A program made the translations under genes and the position numbers. The notes under the pieces were generated by a model. The model was not told the DNA's origin and did no database searches. It saw only the letters and a program-made list of their open reading frames with translations. Shown here piece after piece: positions 45,050-52,804 of a stretch of 64,000 nt of DNA; position 1 is the stretch's first letter; each line of letters starts with the position of its first letter. This DNA is from Maricaulis sp034670125 (GTDB lineage Bacteria > Pseudomonadota > Alphaproteobacteria > Caulobacterales > Maricaulaceae), in the NCBI RefSeq assembly GCF_034670125.1, contig NZ_JAXMOC010000001.1, forward strand, positions 62,001 through 126,000, read 5' to 3'.

Positions 45050-45306
45050 TGCAGCTCGAACTCGAATTCTTCGGTCCGCTGCAGGACCAGATGGGCAGCC
45101 GGGCCGTCCGCATCCAGGCCGAGCACGCGCCCCACACCGTCGACCAGCTGATCGACCTCATCGCCGCAACACATCAGGGCAGCGACGCCCTGCGCGCCTG
45201 CCATGTCCGCCTCGCACTCAACGACCGGATGATAAAGCCCAACGCCCCGCTCAAACTCAACAATGGCGACCGAATCGCCTTCATGTCTCCCTTCTCCGGA
45301 GGTTGA
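45050..45306 (+). CDS. moaD: Molybdopterin synthase sulfur carrier subunit
   Basis: An 85-residue ubiquitin-like protein ending in SPFSGG; the terminal Gly-Gly is thiocarboxylated and gives sulfur to precursor Z. The beta-grasp pattern and NGDRIAFMSPFSGG are typical. It lies between moaA and moaE, with which it forms the synthase heterotetramer. Confidence 0.93.
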
Positions 45307-45308
45307 TC

Positions 45309-45764
45309 GTGAAACCCATTGTTTTGCTCACAGGCGATACGCTCGACCCGAACGCCTTGGTCCCGGCTGGCGGCCACGATCCCGCTTGCGGAGCTGTCGC
45401 CAGCTTTGCCGGCCATGTCCGTGCCAATGACGGCCTGACGGCACTTGAGCTGATTCACCATCCGGTACTGACCGAACGCGCCCTCGAGCAGATTGGCGAA
45501 CATGCGATGGCCCAGTTCGGCCTGCAGACACTGGTGATTGCGCATCGGCATGGCCGCATGGCGGTCGGCGAGATGATCGTCTACATCAGCGCCGGCGCCG
45601 CCCACCGGCGCGCCGCGCTCGATGCAGTCAGCTACACAATTGACGTATTGAAAACCCAGGCCCCCTTCTGGAAACGCGAATGGCGTGGCACCAAGTCCGA
45701 CTGGATCGAGCCCACCACAGCCGACCATACCGCCTCAGACCAATGGATGGAGACCAACTCTTGA
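45309..45764 (+). CDS. moaE: Molybdopterin synthase catalytic subunit
   Basis: 151 residues. GAVASFAGHVRANDG near 27, LELIHHPVLTERALEQI near 45, IAHRHGRMAVGEMIVYI near 75 and PFWKREW near 120 are MoaE landmarks; the Lys in FWKRE is the conserved active-site lysine. The start is a GTG at 45309 preceded by GGAGG, two bases after moaD. It forms the molybdopterin synthase complex with MoaD and converts cPMP to molybdopterin. Confidence 0.94.
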   Translation: MKPIVLLTGDTLDPNALVPAGGHDPACGAVASFAGHVRANDGLTALELIHHPVLTERALEQIGEHAMAQFGLQTLVIAHRHGRMAVGEMIVYISAGAAHRRAALDAVSYTIDVLKTQAPFWKREWRGTKSDWIEPTTADHTASDQWMETNS

Positions 45765-46276
45765 CGCAGACCCCCGTAACCATCGGCTTCGCTGTCATGA
45801 CCGTCTCCGACACGCGCGACAGCCGGACCGACAAGACCGGCCCCTGGCTGCGTGAGCAGATCATGGCCGCCGGCCATGCCGTTATCGACCACGCCATCAT
45901 CGCCGATGATGTGACATCGATCCGCGAGAAGGCGCGTGACTGGATCGTCGACCCCGCCATCCAGGCCATCATTGCGACCGGTGGCACGGGGCTGACCGGC
46001 CGGGATGTCACGCCGGAAGCGCTCCGCCCCCTGTTCGACAAGGAGATGGACGGATTCGCGGCCGTTTATCACCAGATCAGCTTCAAATCGGTCGGCGTCT
46101 CGACCATCCAGTCCCGCGCCGTCGCCGGAATATCGAACGGGACCTACGTCTTCGCGATTCCCGGGTCGTCCGGGGGATGCAAGGATGCCTGGAATCACAT
46201 TCTGCGCGACGAGTTCGACGAAGCCCATCGACCGTGCAATCTCATCGATCTCCTGCCGCGCCTCACGGAACGCTGA
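45761..46276 (+). CDS. moaB: Molybdenum cofactor biosynthesis protein B (molybdopterin adenylyltransferase family)
   Basis: 171 residues. ATGGTGLTGRDVTPEAL near 72 and FAIPGSSGGCKDAWNHIL near 132 are the MPT-binding motifs of the MoaB/MogA fold. The likely start is a TTG at 45761 overlapping the moaE stop (TTGA), with GGAGA upstream, giving the usual length; an ATG at 45743 would lengthen it by 6 residues. It probably adenylates molybdopterin before MoeA inserts molybdate. Confidence 0.9.
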   Translation: MTQTPVTIGFAVMTVSDTRDSRTDKTGPWLREQIMAAGHAVIDHAIIADDVTSIREKARDWIVDPAIQAIIATGGTGLTGRDVTPEALRPLFDKEMDGFAAVYHQISFKSVGVSTIQSRAVAGISNGTYVFAIPGSSGGCKDAWNHILRDEFDEAHRPCNLIDLLPRLTER

Positions 46277-46277
46277 G

Positions 46278-46769
46278 ATGACTGAACGCCTCACCCACCA
46301 GGACGGATCCGGCCGGGTACGGATGGTCGCCATCGGCGACAAAGCCGCGAGCAGAAGACGCGCAGTTGCCGCCAGTCGCCTGTCCATGTCCCCGGCCGCG
46401 TTTGACGCGGTTCGCAATGGCCAGGGTCCGAAAGGCAATGCGCTTTACGCGGCCGAGTTGGCCGGGATCATGGCCGCCAAGCGGACATCGGATCTGATTC
46501 CGCTCTGCCATCCGCTGCCCCTGACATCGGTCAAGGTCAGCATCGAAGCCTCCCCGGATGACTGCGCGTTCGAAATCCGTGCCGATGTGACCTGTGACGG
46601 CAAGACCGGAGTTGAAATGGAGGCACTGACCGCCGCCTCTGTGGCGGCATTGACGCTGTATGACATGGCCAAGGCCCTCGACAAGTCGATGGTGATCGAC
46701 GCCGTAAGACTGCTCGAGAAGCAAGGTGGAAAGTCCGGCGACTACCAACGCGCGGAGCCATCGGGATGA
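46278..46769 (+). CDS. moaC: Cyclic pyranopterin monophosphate synthase
   Basis: 163 residues. It converts the MoaA product into cPMP. KGNALYAAELAGIMAAKRTSDLIPLCH (near 50-80) and DGKTGVEMEALTAAS followed by DMAKALDKSMVI (near 115-145) contain the conserved active-site His, Asp and Lys residues. It begins 1 base after the moaB stop and overlaps moeA by ATGA. Confidence 0.95.
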   Translation: MTERLTHQDGSGRVRMVAIGDKAASRRRAVAASRLSMSPAAFDAVRNGQGPKGNALYAAELAGIMAAKRTSDLIPLCHPLPLTSVKVSIEASPDDCAFEIRADVTCDGKTGVEMEALTAASVAALTLYDMAKALDKSMVIDAVRLLEKQGGKSGDYQRAEPSG

Positions 46770-47956
46770 TCAGCCTGGACACCGCTCTCGATATCCTGCG
46801 GGCCCGGCTGAGGCCGCTGGATGCCGAAACTGTTCCGCTGGCATCAGGCGCCGGACGGACGCTGGCGGAGAATGTCACCGCACACCGGACCCAACCGCCT
46901 TTCGACGCCTCCGCGATGGATGGGTACGCGGTGCGCGCATCCGACCTTTGCGGCGGCGAGACGCGCTTGACCCTGTCCGGAGAAGCGGCGGCCGGTCATG
47001 CCAGCAGCCGCGCCCTCCACGCCGGCGAAGCGATGCGTATCTCCACCGGCGCGCCGGTCCCCGCCGGCGCTGATCAAGTGGTGATCCAGGAAAACACCCG
47101 GGTGCTCGGCAATGAAGTCTGGCTCACCGACGTTACCAAGCCCGGCAAGAATATCCGGGTGGCGGGGACCGATTTCACGGCCGGAGCCGTGTTGCTGACC
47201 GCCGGAGACCGGATCACGCCGGCTGCGCTGTCACTGGCCGCCAGCTCCGGCGCGACCGATTTCAGTGTCACCCGACGCCCAAGGGTCGCGATCCTGTCGA
47301 CCGGGGACGAGCTGGTCGAGCCGGGCGATGCCACCCGCCCCGACCAGATCATCAATTCGCTGGCGCCCGCGATCGCCGCCATGGCCAGCAGCTGGGGTGG
47401 CGATCCGGTCTATCTGGGGATTGCGCGCGATGATCCGGCTGATGTACGCGACAAGCTCGGCCGGCTTGGATCGGCCGACCTGCTCGTGACAATTGGTGGG
47501 GCCTCTGTCGGGGATCACGATCATCTCCGTGCGGTGTTCGGCGAAATGGGTGGACAGCTGGCATTCGAAAAAATCGCGGTGAAACCTGGCAAACCAACCT
47601 GGTTCGGCCAATTGGGTGACACATTCACGCTCGGCCTGCCAGGCAATCCGGTGTCAGCGATGGTTATGGCGCGACTGTGCCTGAAGACCGCCCTCACCTG
47701 CCTCTTGGGGGGGCAGGACGAATCCCTGTTTGCGCCCGCTCGCCTTGGCGTGGAGTTGCCGGCCAATGGCGCGCGTGAGACATTCGTCCGGGCCCGGCTG
47801 GACACCGCCTCGGGACGGGTTGCCCCGCTGACCAACCAGGACTCCTCGGCCGCGTCCGCCCTGGTCGCCTCGAACTGCCTTATCCGGCGACTGGCGAACG
47901 CGCCGGCCGCCGGTCGCGGCGACCGCACCCAAATACTTCTGCTCGATCATCCATGA
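46766..47956 (+). CDS. moeA: Molybdopterin molybdenumtransferase
   Basis: 396 residues. It inserts molybdate into adenylated molybdopterin. PPFDASAMDGYAVRASD near 50, RISTGAPVPAGADQVVIQEN near 90, LSTGDELVEPG near 178 and VTIGGASVGDHD near 240 give the MoeA domains in order, ending with the C-terminal beta-barrel domain IV. It overlaps moaC and the next gene by ATGA each. With fdsA in the same window this explains the need for Moco; mobA (MGD formation) is not seen here. Confidence 0.95.
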   Translation: MISLDTALDILRARLRPLDAETVPLASGAGRTLAENVTAHRTQPPFDASAMDGYAVRASDLCGGETRLTLSGEAAAGHASSRALHAGEAMRISTGAPVPAGADQVVIQENTRVLGNEVWLTDVTKPGKNIRVAGTDFTAGAVLLTAGDRITPAALSLAASSGATDFSVTRRPRVAILSTGDELVEPGDATRPDQIINSLAPAIAAMASSWGGDPVYLGIARDDPADVRDKLGRLGSADLLVTIGGASVGDHDHLRAVFGEMGGQLAFEKIAVKPGKPTWFGQLGDTFTLGLPGNPVSAMVMARLCLKTALTCLLGGQDESLFAPARLGVELPANGARETFVRARLDTASGRVAPLTNQDSSAASALVASNCLIRRLANAPAAGRGDRTQILLLDHP

Positions 47957-48711
47957 CGATGCTGGCGGGCCTCGCCGGCGCGTTCGCACTGACCGCGATG
48001 GCCTATGCCATGGTCGGCTTCGGGGGCGGGTCGACCTACACAGCGCTCCTGGTTCTGGCGGACACGGACTACCGGATACTTCCGGCGATATCTCTGGCCT
48101 GCAACATCACGGTCGTTGGCGGATCTGTCGTCCAGTATGCGCGGGCCCGACTGATCCCCTGGCAGCGACTCTGGCCGCTGATCGCCTGTTCCGTCCCGGC
48201 AGCCTGGCTGGGCGGGATGCTCGACATTCCGGAACGCCTGTTCGTCACACTGCTGGGTCTGGCGCTCCTGGCATCCGCCCTCGCGCTGATTGTCCGCCGG
48301 CCCGACCCCGCAGCCAGCCCGCCCCGTTTGATGCGTGGGCTGACGCCGGCGCTGGGCGGCGGCATCGGTCTCCTGGCCGGACTGGTCGGCATAGGCGGCG
48401 GCATTTTTCTGGCGCCGCTTCTGTATCTGCTCCGCTGGGACGGCGCCAAGGCCATCGCCGCCTCGGCCGCCACCTTCATTCTCGCCAATTCCCTGGCAGG
48501 CCTCGCCGGACAGGCGCAACGCATTGTCTCGAGTGGCGATCTGGCGCAACTCACAGCCTACTGGCCACTGCTACCGGCTGTCCTGATCGGCGGTCAGATC
48601 GGGGCTTGGTTCGGACGGACGCGTGCGTCCGACACCTGGCTGGTCAGACTGACCGCGGCTCTCGTTTTCGCTGTTGCCCTCCGATTGTTGTGGCGCGCCA
48701 CCGCGGGCTGA
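47953..48711 (+). CDS. TauE/SafE (TSUP) family membrane protein
   Basis: 252 residues with about eight hydrophobic segments and the duplicated TSUP motif: AYAMVGFGGGSTYTALLV near residue 18 and LLAGLVGIGGGIFLAPLL near 140. TSUP proteins move small anions such as sulfite, sulfonates or related oxyanions. The ATGA overlap with moeA marks it as the last gene of the Moco operon, so a role in molybdate, tungstate or sulfur-oxyanion balance is plausible but unproven. Confidence 0.85.
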   Translation: MTMLAGLAGAFALTAMAYAMVGFGGGSTYTALLVLADTDYRILPAISLACNITVVGGSVVQYARARLIPWQRLWPLIACSVPAAWLGGMLDIPERLFVTLLGLALLASALALIVRRPDPAASPPRLMRGLTPALGGGIGLLAGLVGIGGGIFLAPLLYLLRWDGAKAIAASAATFILANSLAGLAGQAQRIVSSGDLAQLTAYWPLLPAVLIGGQIGAWFGRTRASDTWLVRLTAALVFAVALRLLWRATAG

Positions 48712-48781
48712 CAGCCTTGGTGGCCACGACACGTGGTGTTAGTGCGCCACGTCCTCCCGTGCAGCTGACGCAACCAACCCG

Positions 48782-50053
48782 CTACGCGGACTTGGTCGCG
48801 GCTTCGAAAATCGCCAGCCCCTCCTCAAGTTGCCCAAACGGGATGGTCAGTGGTGGCAGGAAGCGCACCACATTGCCGCGCACCCCGCACGAGAGCAGGA
48901 GCAATCCGTTCCGGCGAGCCTCACCGACAATCCGGGCTGTCCGGGCCGGGTCCGGCCGGGTTGCGTCGCCGTCGATGACGAACTCAACGGCACTCATCGC
49001 GCCAACCGTGCGCACATCACCCAGGCCCTTGTCGGCCTGCCGGATGGCTTCGCAGCGACGGACGATCCGGTCACCGATTTCATTGGCGCGCTCGCATAGC
49101 CCTTCAGCCTCGATGGTATCCAGCACGGCCAGCCCGGCGGCACAGCCCAGCGGCGAGCCCCCATAGGTACCGCCGAGACCACCGGGATTGGCGGCGTCCA
49201 TGATATCCGCCTTGCCGATCACGCCCGAGATCGGAAACCCGCCGGCCATCGCCTTGGCCACGGTCATCAGGTCGGGCTCGATACCGGCGTGGTCGGTCGC
49301 GAACATGGCGCCGGTCCGGGCGAATCCGGACTGGATCTCGTCTACGATCAGCAACATTCCATTTTGATCACAGATATCTCGAAGCGCCCGCATGAACGCC
49401 GGGGAGGCGGCATAGAATCCGCCCTCGCCCTGTACGGGCTCGATGATCATGGCCGCAACCCTGGACGCATCAATATCGACCTTGAACAGGCGCTCCAGCG
49501 CCAGCAGGGACTCTGCTTCGGATATGCCCAGATAGGGTGCCGGGAATGGGACGTGGTGGATATCGCCCGGAAAGGGTCCGAATCCGGTCTTGTAGGGTGC
49601 CACTTTTCCGGTCAGAGCCATGCCCATCATGGTCCGCCCATGAAATCCACCGCCAAAAGCGATGATGCCTGGGCGTCCGGTCGCGGCGCGGGCAATCTTG
49701 ATCGCATTTTCAACGGCCTCGGCGCCGGTGGTCAGGAAGATGGTCTTTTTCGGAGTGGTTCCCGGAGCGGCTGCATTGAGTCGCTCGGCCAGACGGACAT
49801 AACTTTCATACGGCGTCACCTGCGCACAAACATGCGAGAAGTTGTCGAGCTGGGCCAGTACCGCTGCCTTGACGGCAGGATGATTGTGACCGGTGTTCGT
49901 TACCGCTATGCCCGCCGCGAAATCCAGAAAGCGACGGCCCTCTACGTCCCAGATTTCAGCGTTCTCGGCGCGTGCAGCGAAGACTTGGTGCATCATGCCA
50001 AGGCCGCGAGGAATGGCGGATTCCCGCCGGGACCAGAGTGTTGCGTTTTCCAT
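48782..50053 (-). CDS. gabT: 4-aminobutyrate-2-oxoglutarate transaminase
   Basis: A 423-residue class III PLP aminotransferase converting 4-aminobutyrate and 2-oxoglutarate to succinate semialdehyde and glutamate. FAAGIAVTNTGHNHP near 47, ALTGKVAPYKTGFGPFP near 150, VDEIQSGFARTG near 238 and the PLP Lys in TVAKAMAGGFPISG near 270 are GabT signatures. The ATG at 50053 has GGGAGGA upstream. It follows gabD by 19 bases and the pair forms the GABA shunt. Some 5-aminovalerate activity is common in this family. Confidence 0.92.
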   Translation of the reverse strand: MENATLWSRRESAIPRGLGMMHQVFAARAENAEIWDVEGRRFLDFAAGIAVTNTGHNHPAVKAAVLAQLDNFSHVCAQVTPYESYVRLAERLNAAAPGTTPKKTIFLTTGAEAVENAIKIARAATGRPGIIAFGGGFHGRTMMGMALTGKVAPYKTGFGPFPGDIHHVPFPAPYLGISEAESLLALERLFKVDIDASRVAAMIIEPVQGEGGFYAASPAFMRALRDICDQNGMLLIVDEIQSGFARTGAMFATDHAGIEPDLMTVAKAMAGGFPISGVIGKADIMDAANPGGLGGTYGGSPLGCAAGLAVLDTIEAEGLCERANEIGDRIVRRCEAIRQADKGLGDVRTVGAMSAVEFVIDGDATRPDPARTARIVGEARRNGLLLLSCGVRGNVVRFLPPLTIPFGQLEEGLAIFEAATKSA

Positions 50054-50072
50054 TACATGTCCTCCCGCCGGC

Positions 50073-51530
50073 CTACGCCGACAGGCCTCCCATCAGCATG
50101 TATTTGACGTCAAGATAGTCATCGAGGCCGTAGCGCGAGCCTTCGCGCCCGAAGCCGGATTGTTTCACGCCACCGAACGGGGCGGCGGGCGAGGACAGGA
50201 CCCCTTCATTGATCCCGACCATGCCATGGGCCAGCGCGTCACCGACCCGCCAGGCCCGGCCCAGATCACGCGTATAGACGTAGGCGGCAAGTCCGTACTC
50301 GGTTTCATTCGCCATCTGGATGGCCTCGGCTTCGGTAGCAAATCCCGCCACCGGCGCAACCGGTCCAAATATTTCGTCGCGCATCACATCCATATCCGCG
50401 GTGACACCATCGATCACGGTTGGCTGGTAGAAGAGTTCACCCGCCGGGTGTTTGGCGCCGCCGGTCAGCACACGCCCGCCCCGCGCCAGCGCGTCAGAGA
50501 CCATGCGCTCAACCTTGGCGAAGGCAGCCTCACTGATCAGAGGACCGATTTCGGTCCCGCTCCGGTCCCCCGGCCCGACATTCAATGTCGCGACACGTTT
50601 TGCGAGCCGCTCGGCGAACTCGCCGATCACGCCGTCCTGGACATAGACCCGGTTGGCACAGACACAGGTCTGGCCGGCATTGCGGAACTTCGACGCCATG
50701 AGGCCGTCCAGCGCCGCGTCCAGATCGGCATCGTCGAACACGATGAAGGGCGCATTGCCGCCCAGCTCCATCGACAGCCGTTTCACCGTCGGCGCGCACT
50801 GTGCGATCAGCTTTCGACCGACCCCGGTAGACCCGGTGAACGACAGCTTGCGCACGATATCGCTGGAGGTGAGTACCCTGCCGATCTCGGCCGCATCGGT
50901 TCCAGGCACGACATTGAAAACGCCCGCCGGCAATCCGGCCTCCATGCCGATCCGGGCCGCCAGCAATGCTGACAGGGGTGTTTCCGCTGCCGGCTTGGCG
51001 ACCAGGGTACAACCGGCCGCCAGCGCGGCGGCCGCCTTTCTGATCAACATGGCATTGGGGAAATTCCACGGCGTGATGGCGGCGCAAACGCCAACCGGCG
51101 ACTTGGTCACGATGATGCGCCTGTCCGACCCCGGAGCCGGGATCACATCGCCATATACCCGCGTGGCTTCCTCGGAAAACCAATGCAGGTAGGACGCACC
51201 GTAGAGCACTTCGCCTCGGGCTTCTGCCAGCGGCTTGCCGTTCTCACGTGTCAGGGTCCACGCCAGTTCGTCCGCCCGTTCGATCATCTGGTCCGCCCAG
51301 CGGCGCAGAATCCTCGCCCGGCCGGAAGCCGGCTCGGCAGACCAGGCGGCCAAAGCCGCGTCAGCGGCCGCGATTGCGGCGAGGGTTTCAACTTCGCCAC
51401 AATCGGAGACCGACGCGATCACATTGCCAGTGGCCGGGTCCCGGACATCAAAGCGACGGCCGGACTCGGCATTCAGCCACTCGCCACCGATCAACGCTTG
51501 CGTTGGAACAGTCGGCATCACATCCAGCAT
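50073..51530 (-). CDS. gabD: Succinate-semialdehyde dehydrogenase [NAD(P)+]
   Basis: A 485-residue aldehyde dehydrogenase oxidising succinate semialdehyde to succinate. Seen are ITPWNFPNAM near 145, FTGSTGVGRKL near 232, the catalytic Glu in MELGGNAPF near 255 and the nucleophile Cys in NAGQTCVCANR near 288. Length matches GabD (482). The ATG at 51530 is preferred to a GTG 15 bases upstream. It directly precedes gabT in the same operon. Confidence 0.92.
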   Translation of the reverse strand: MLDVMPTVPTQALIGGEWLNAESGRRFDVRDPATGNVIASVSDCGEVETLAAIAAADAALAAWSAEPASGRARILRRWADQMIERADELAWTLTRENGKPLAEARGEVLYGASYLHWFSEEATRVYGDVIPAPGSDRRIIVTKSPVGVCAAITPWNFPNAMLIRKAAAALAAGCTLVAKPAAETPLSALLAARIGMEAGLPAGVFNVVPGTDAAEIGRVLTSSDIVRKLSFTGSTGVGRKLIAQCAPTVKRLSMELGGNAPFIVFDDADLDAALDGLMASKFRNAGQTCVCANRVYVQDGVIGEFAERLAKRVATLNVGPGDRSGTEIGPLISEAAFAKVERMVSDALARGGRVLTGGAKHPAGELFYQPTVIDGVTADMDVMRDEIFGPVAPVAGFATEAEAIQMANETEYGLAAYVYTRDLGRAWRVGDALAHGMVGINEGVLSSPAAPFGGVKQSGFGREGSRYGLDDYLDVKYMLMGGLSA

Positions 51531-51598
51531 TTGGTTACCCCACACATTGCGATGGGGCCAGATTGGCCGATGCCATGCAGGAGCGGTAGGGCCAGTTT

Positions 51599-52804
51599 TC
51601 AGGTCTCGGTCGCGCCAGTTGCGTGACGCCGCCCGTCCAGCACCCGGGCCGGCCAGAGCATGAAGACCAGGCTCGCGCCAAGTCCTGCGATGGCGACCCA
51701 GATAAGCACGCCAAAACCAGCGCCCGCGCCCAGGATTGCCCCTGCAATCATGGGCCCCGACGCGAGACCCATTTTCGAAATGAAACCTGCGAAGGCCGAC
51801 GCGCGTCCGGCGCTGTCAAACTCCGCCGACATGCCAAACAGGTAGGCAATGACAAAGCCCCAGGTGATGCCGGTGCCGCAATTGGCGACCAGATAGGCGA
51901 CCGGATCGCCGCTCCATTGGAACATGGCCGTACCGGCAAAGGTCAGCATCATGGAAGCACCCAGAAGCCAGAACCGGCCAAACCGCAATCCACAGATCAT
52001 GACGAGCAATGGCCCGAGCAAGGCCACCCAGGTCGCCAGTCCCAAAGCCGTCGACACATAATTTCGGTCGAGACCGAAATCGATGCCCAGCCGGATGATG
52101 TAGGCAAGCAGGCCCATATTGGCGGCCTGAAAGAGGAATATGGCGGCATAGGTGAGCAGCAGCGGCGGCCATTGTATGCCGGTCCCCTCTGCAGCGGCCG
52201 TATCGCGCGCGGGATAAGTGGCGAGGAAAGGCAGCATCAAGAGCGTCGCAAAGCTGAACAGGGCCAGCGCAATGAACAGGGCCTGTGTGCCGTAAACCGG
52301 TGCCAGCGGCGGCAGGACCATGACCGCCAGACCTCCCAGCCCGAACTGAACAAACAGCAGCATGCCAAAGCTACGATCAGGATTGGCCGTCCTGGCAATG
52401 ACCGCAAACGCGGTGCCGGTCAGTACGCCGCCGACCACACCGTGGGCCAGGCGGACCGGTAACAGCACATCGAAACTTGGAATCCAGATCGAGCTGATAT
52501 CGACCGCAATCAGTACCACCAGACAGACCAGCGCCGTGCGCCGCCAGGGCAGAGCCTTGATCAGGAAGACCGCCGCCAGCGCGCCCGCCGCGGCGCCGTA
52601 GATATTGGCGGATCCGATCTGACCGGCCTGGCTGTCCGTGAAACCAAGGCCGGTGACGAGCCCGTCAACGATGGCGGCCATTATGTTCACATAGAACAGG
52701 CCCGCCGTGGCGAGAAAGGCCAGCATGACCGCCGCGATCAATCCATCCGGCGCCGCCGTGGGCAGGGCACCTAGAGGGCGCGACTTGGGGGCATCAGGTG
52801 TCAT
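51599..52804 (-). CDS. MFS transporter
   Basis: A 401-residue inner-membrane protein with 12 hydrophobic segments and basic loops such as KALPWRR after TM2 and RTANPDRSFG between TM4 and TM5. It does not match a well-known sugar or drug subfamily by eye. The gene overlaps the serine hydrolase gene by ATGA and precedes gabD by 68 bases. Context suggests it moves the hydrolysis product of the locus across the inner membrane towards GabT/GabD. Confidence 0.82.
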   Translation of the reverse strand: MTPDAPKSRPLGALPTAAPDGLIAAVMLAFLATAGLFYVNIMAAIVDGLVTGLGFTDSQAGQIGSANIYGAAAGALAAVFLIKALPWRRTALVCLVVLIAVDISSIWIPSFDVLLPVRLAHGVVGGVLTGTAFAVIARTANPDRSFGMLLFVQFGLGGLAVMVLPPLAPVYGTQALFIALALFSFATLLMLPFLATYPARDTAAAEGTGIQWPPLLLTYAAIFLFQAANMGLLAYIIRLGIDFGLDRNYVSTALGLATWVALLGPLLVMICGLRFGRFWLLGASMMLTFAGTAMFQWSGDPVAYLVANCGTGITWGFVIAYLFGMSAEFDSAGRASAFAGFISKMGLASGPMIAGAILGAGAGFGVLIWVAIAGLGASLVFMLWPARVLDGRRHATGATET

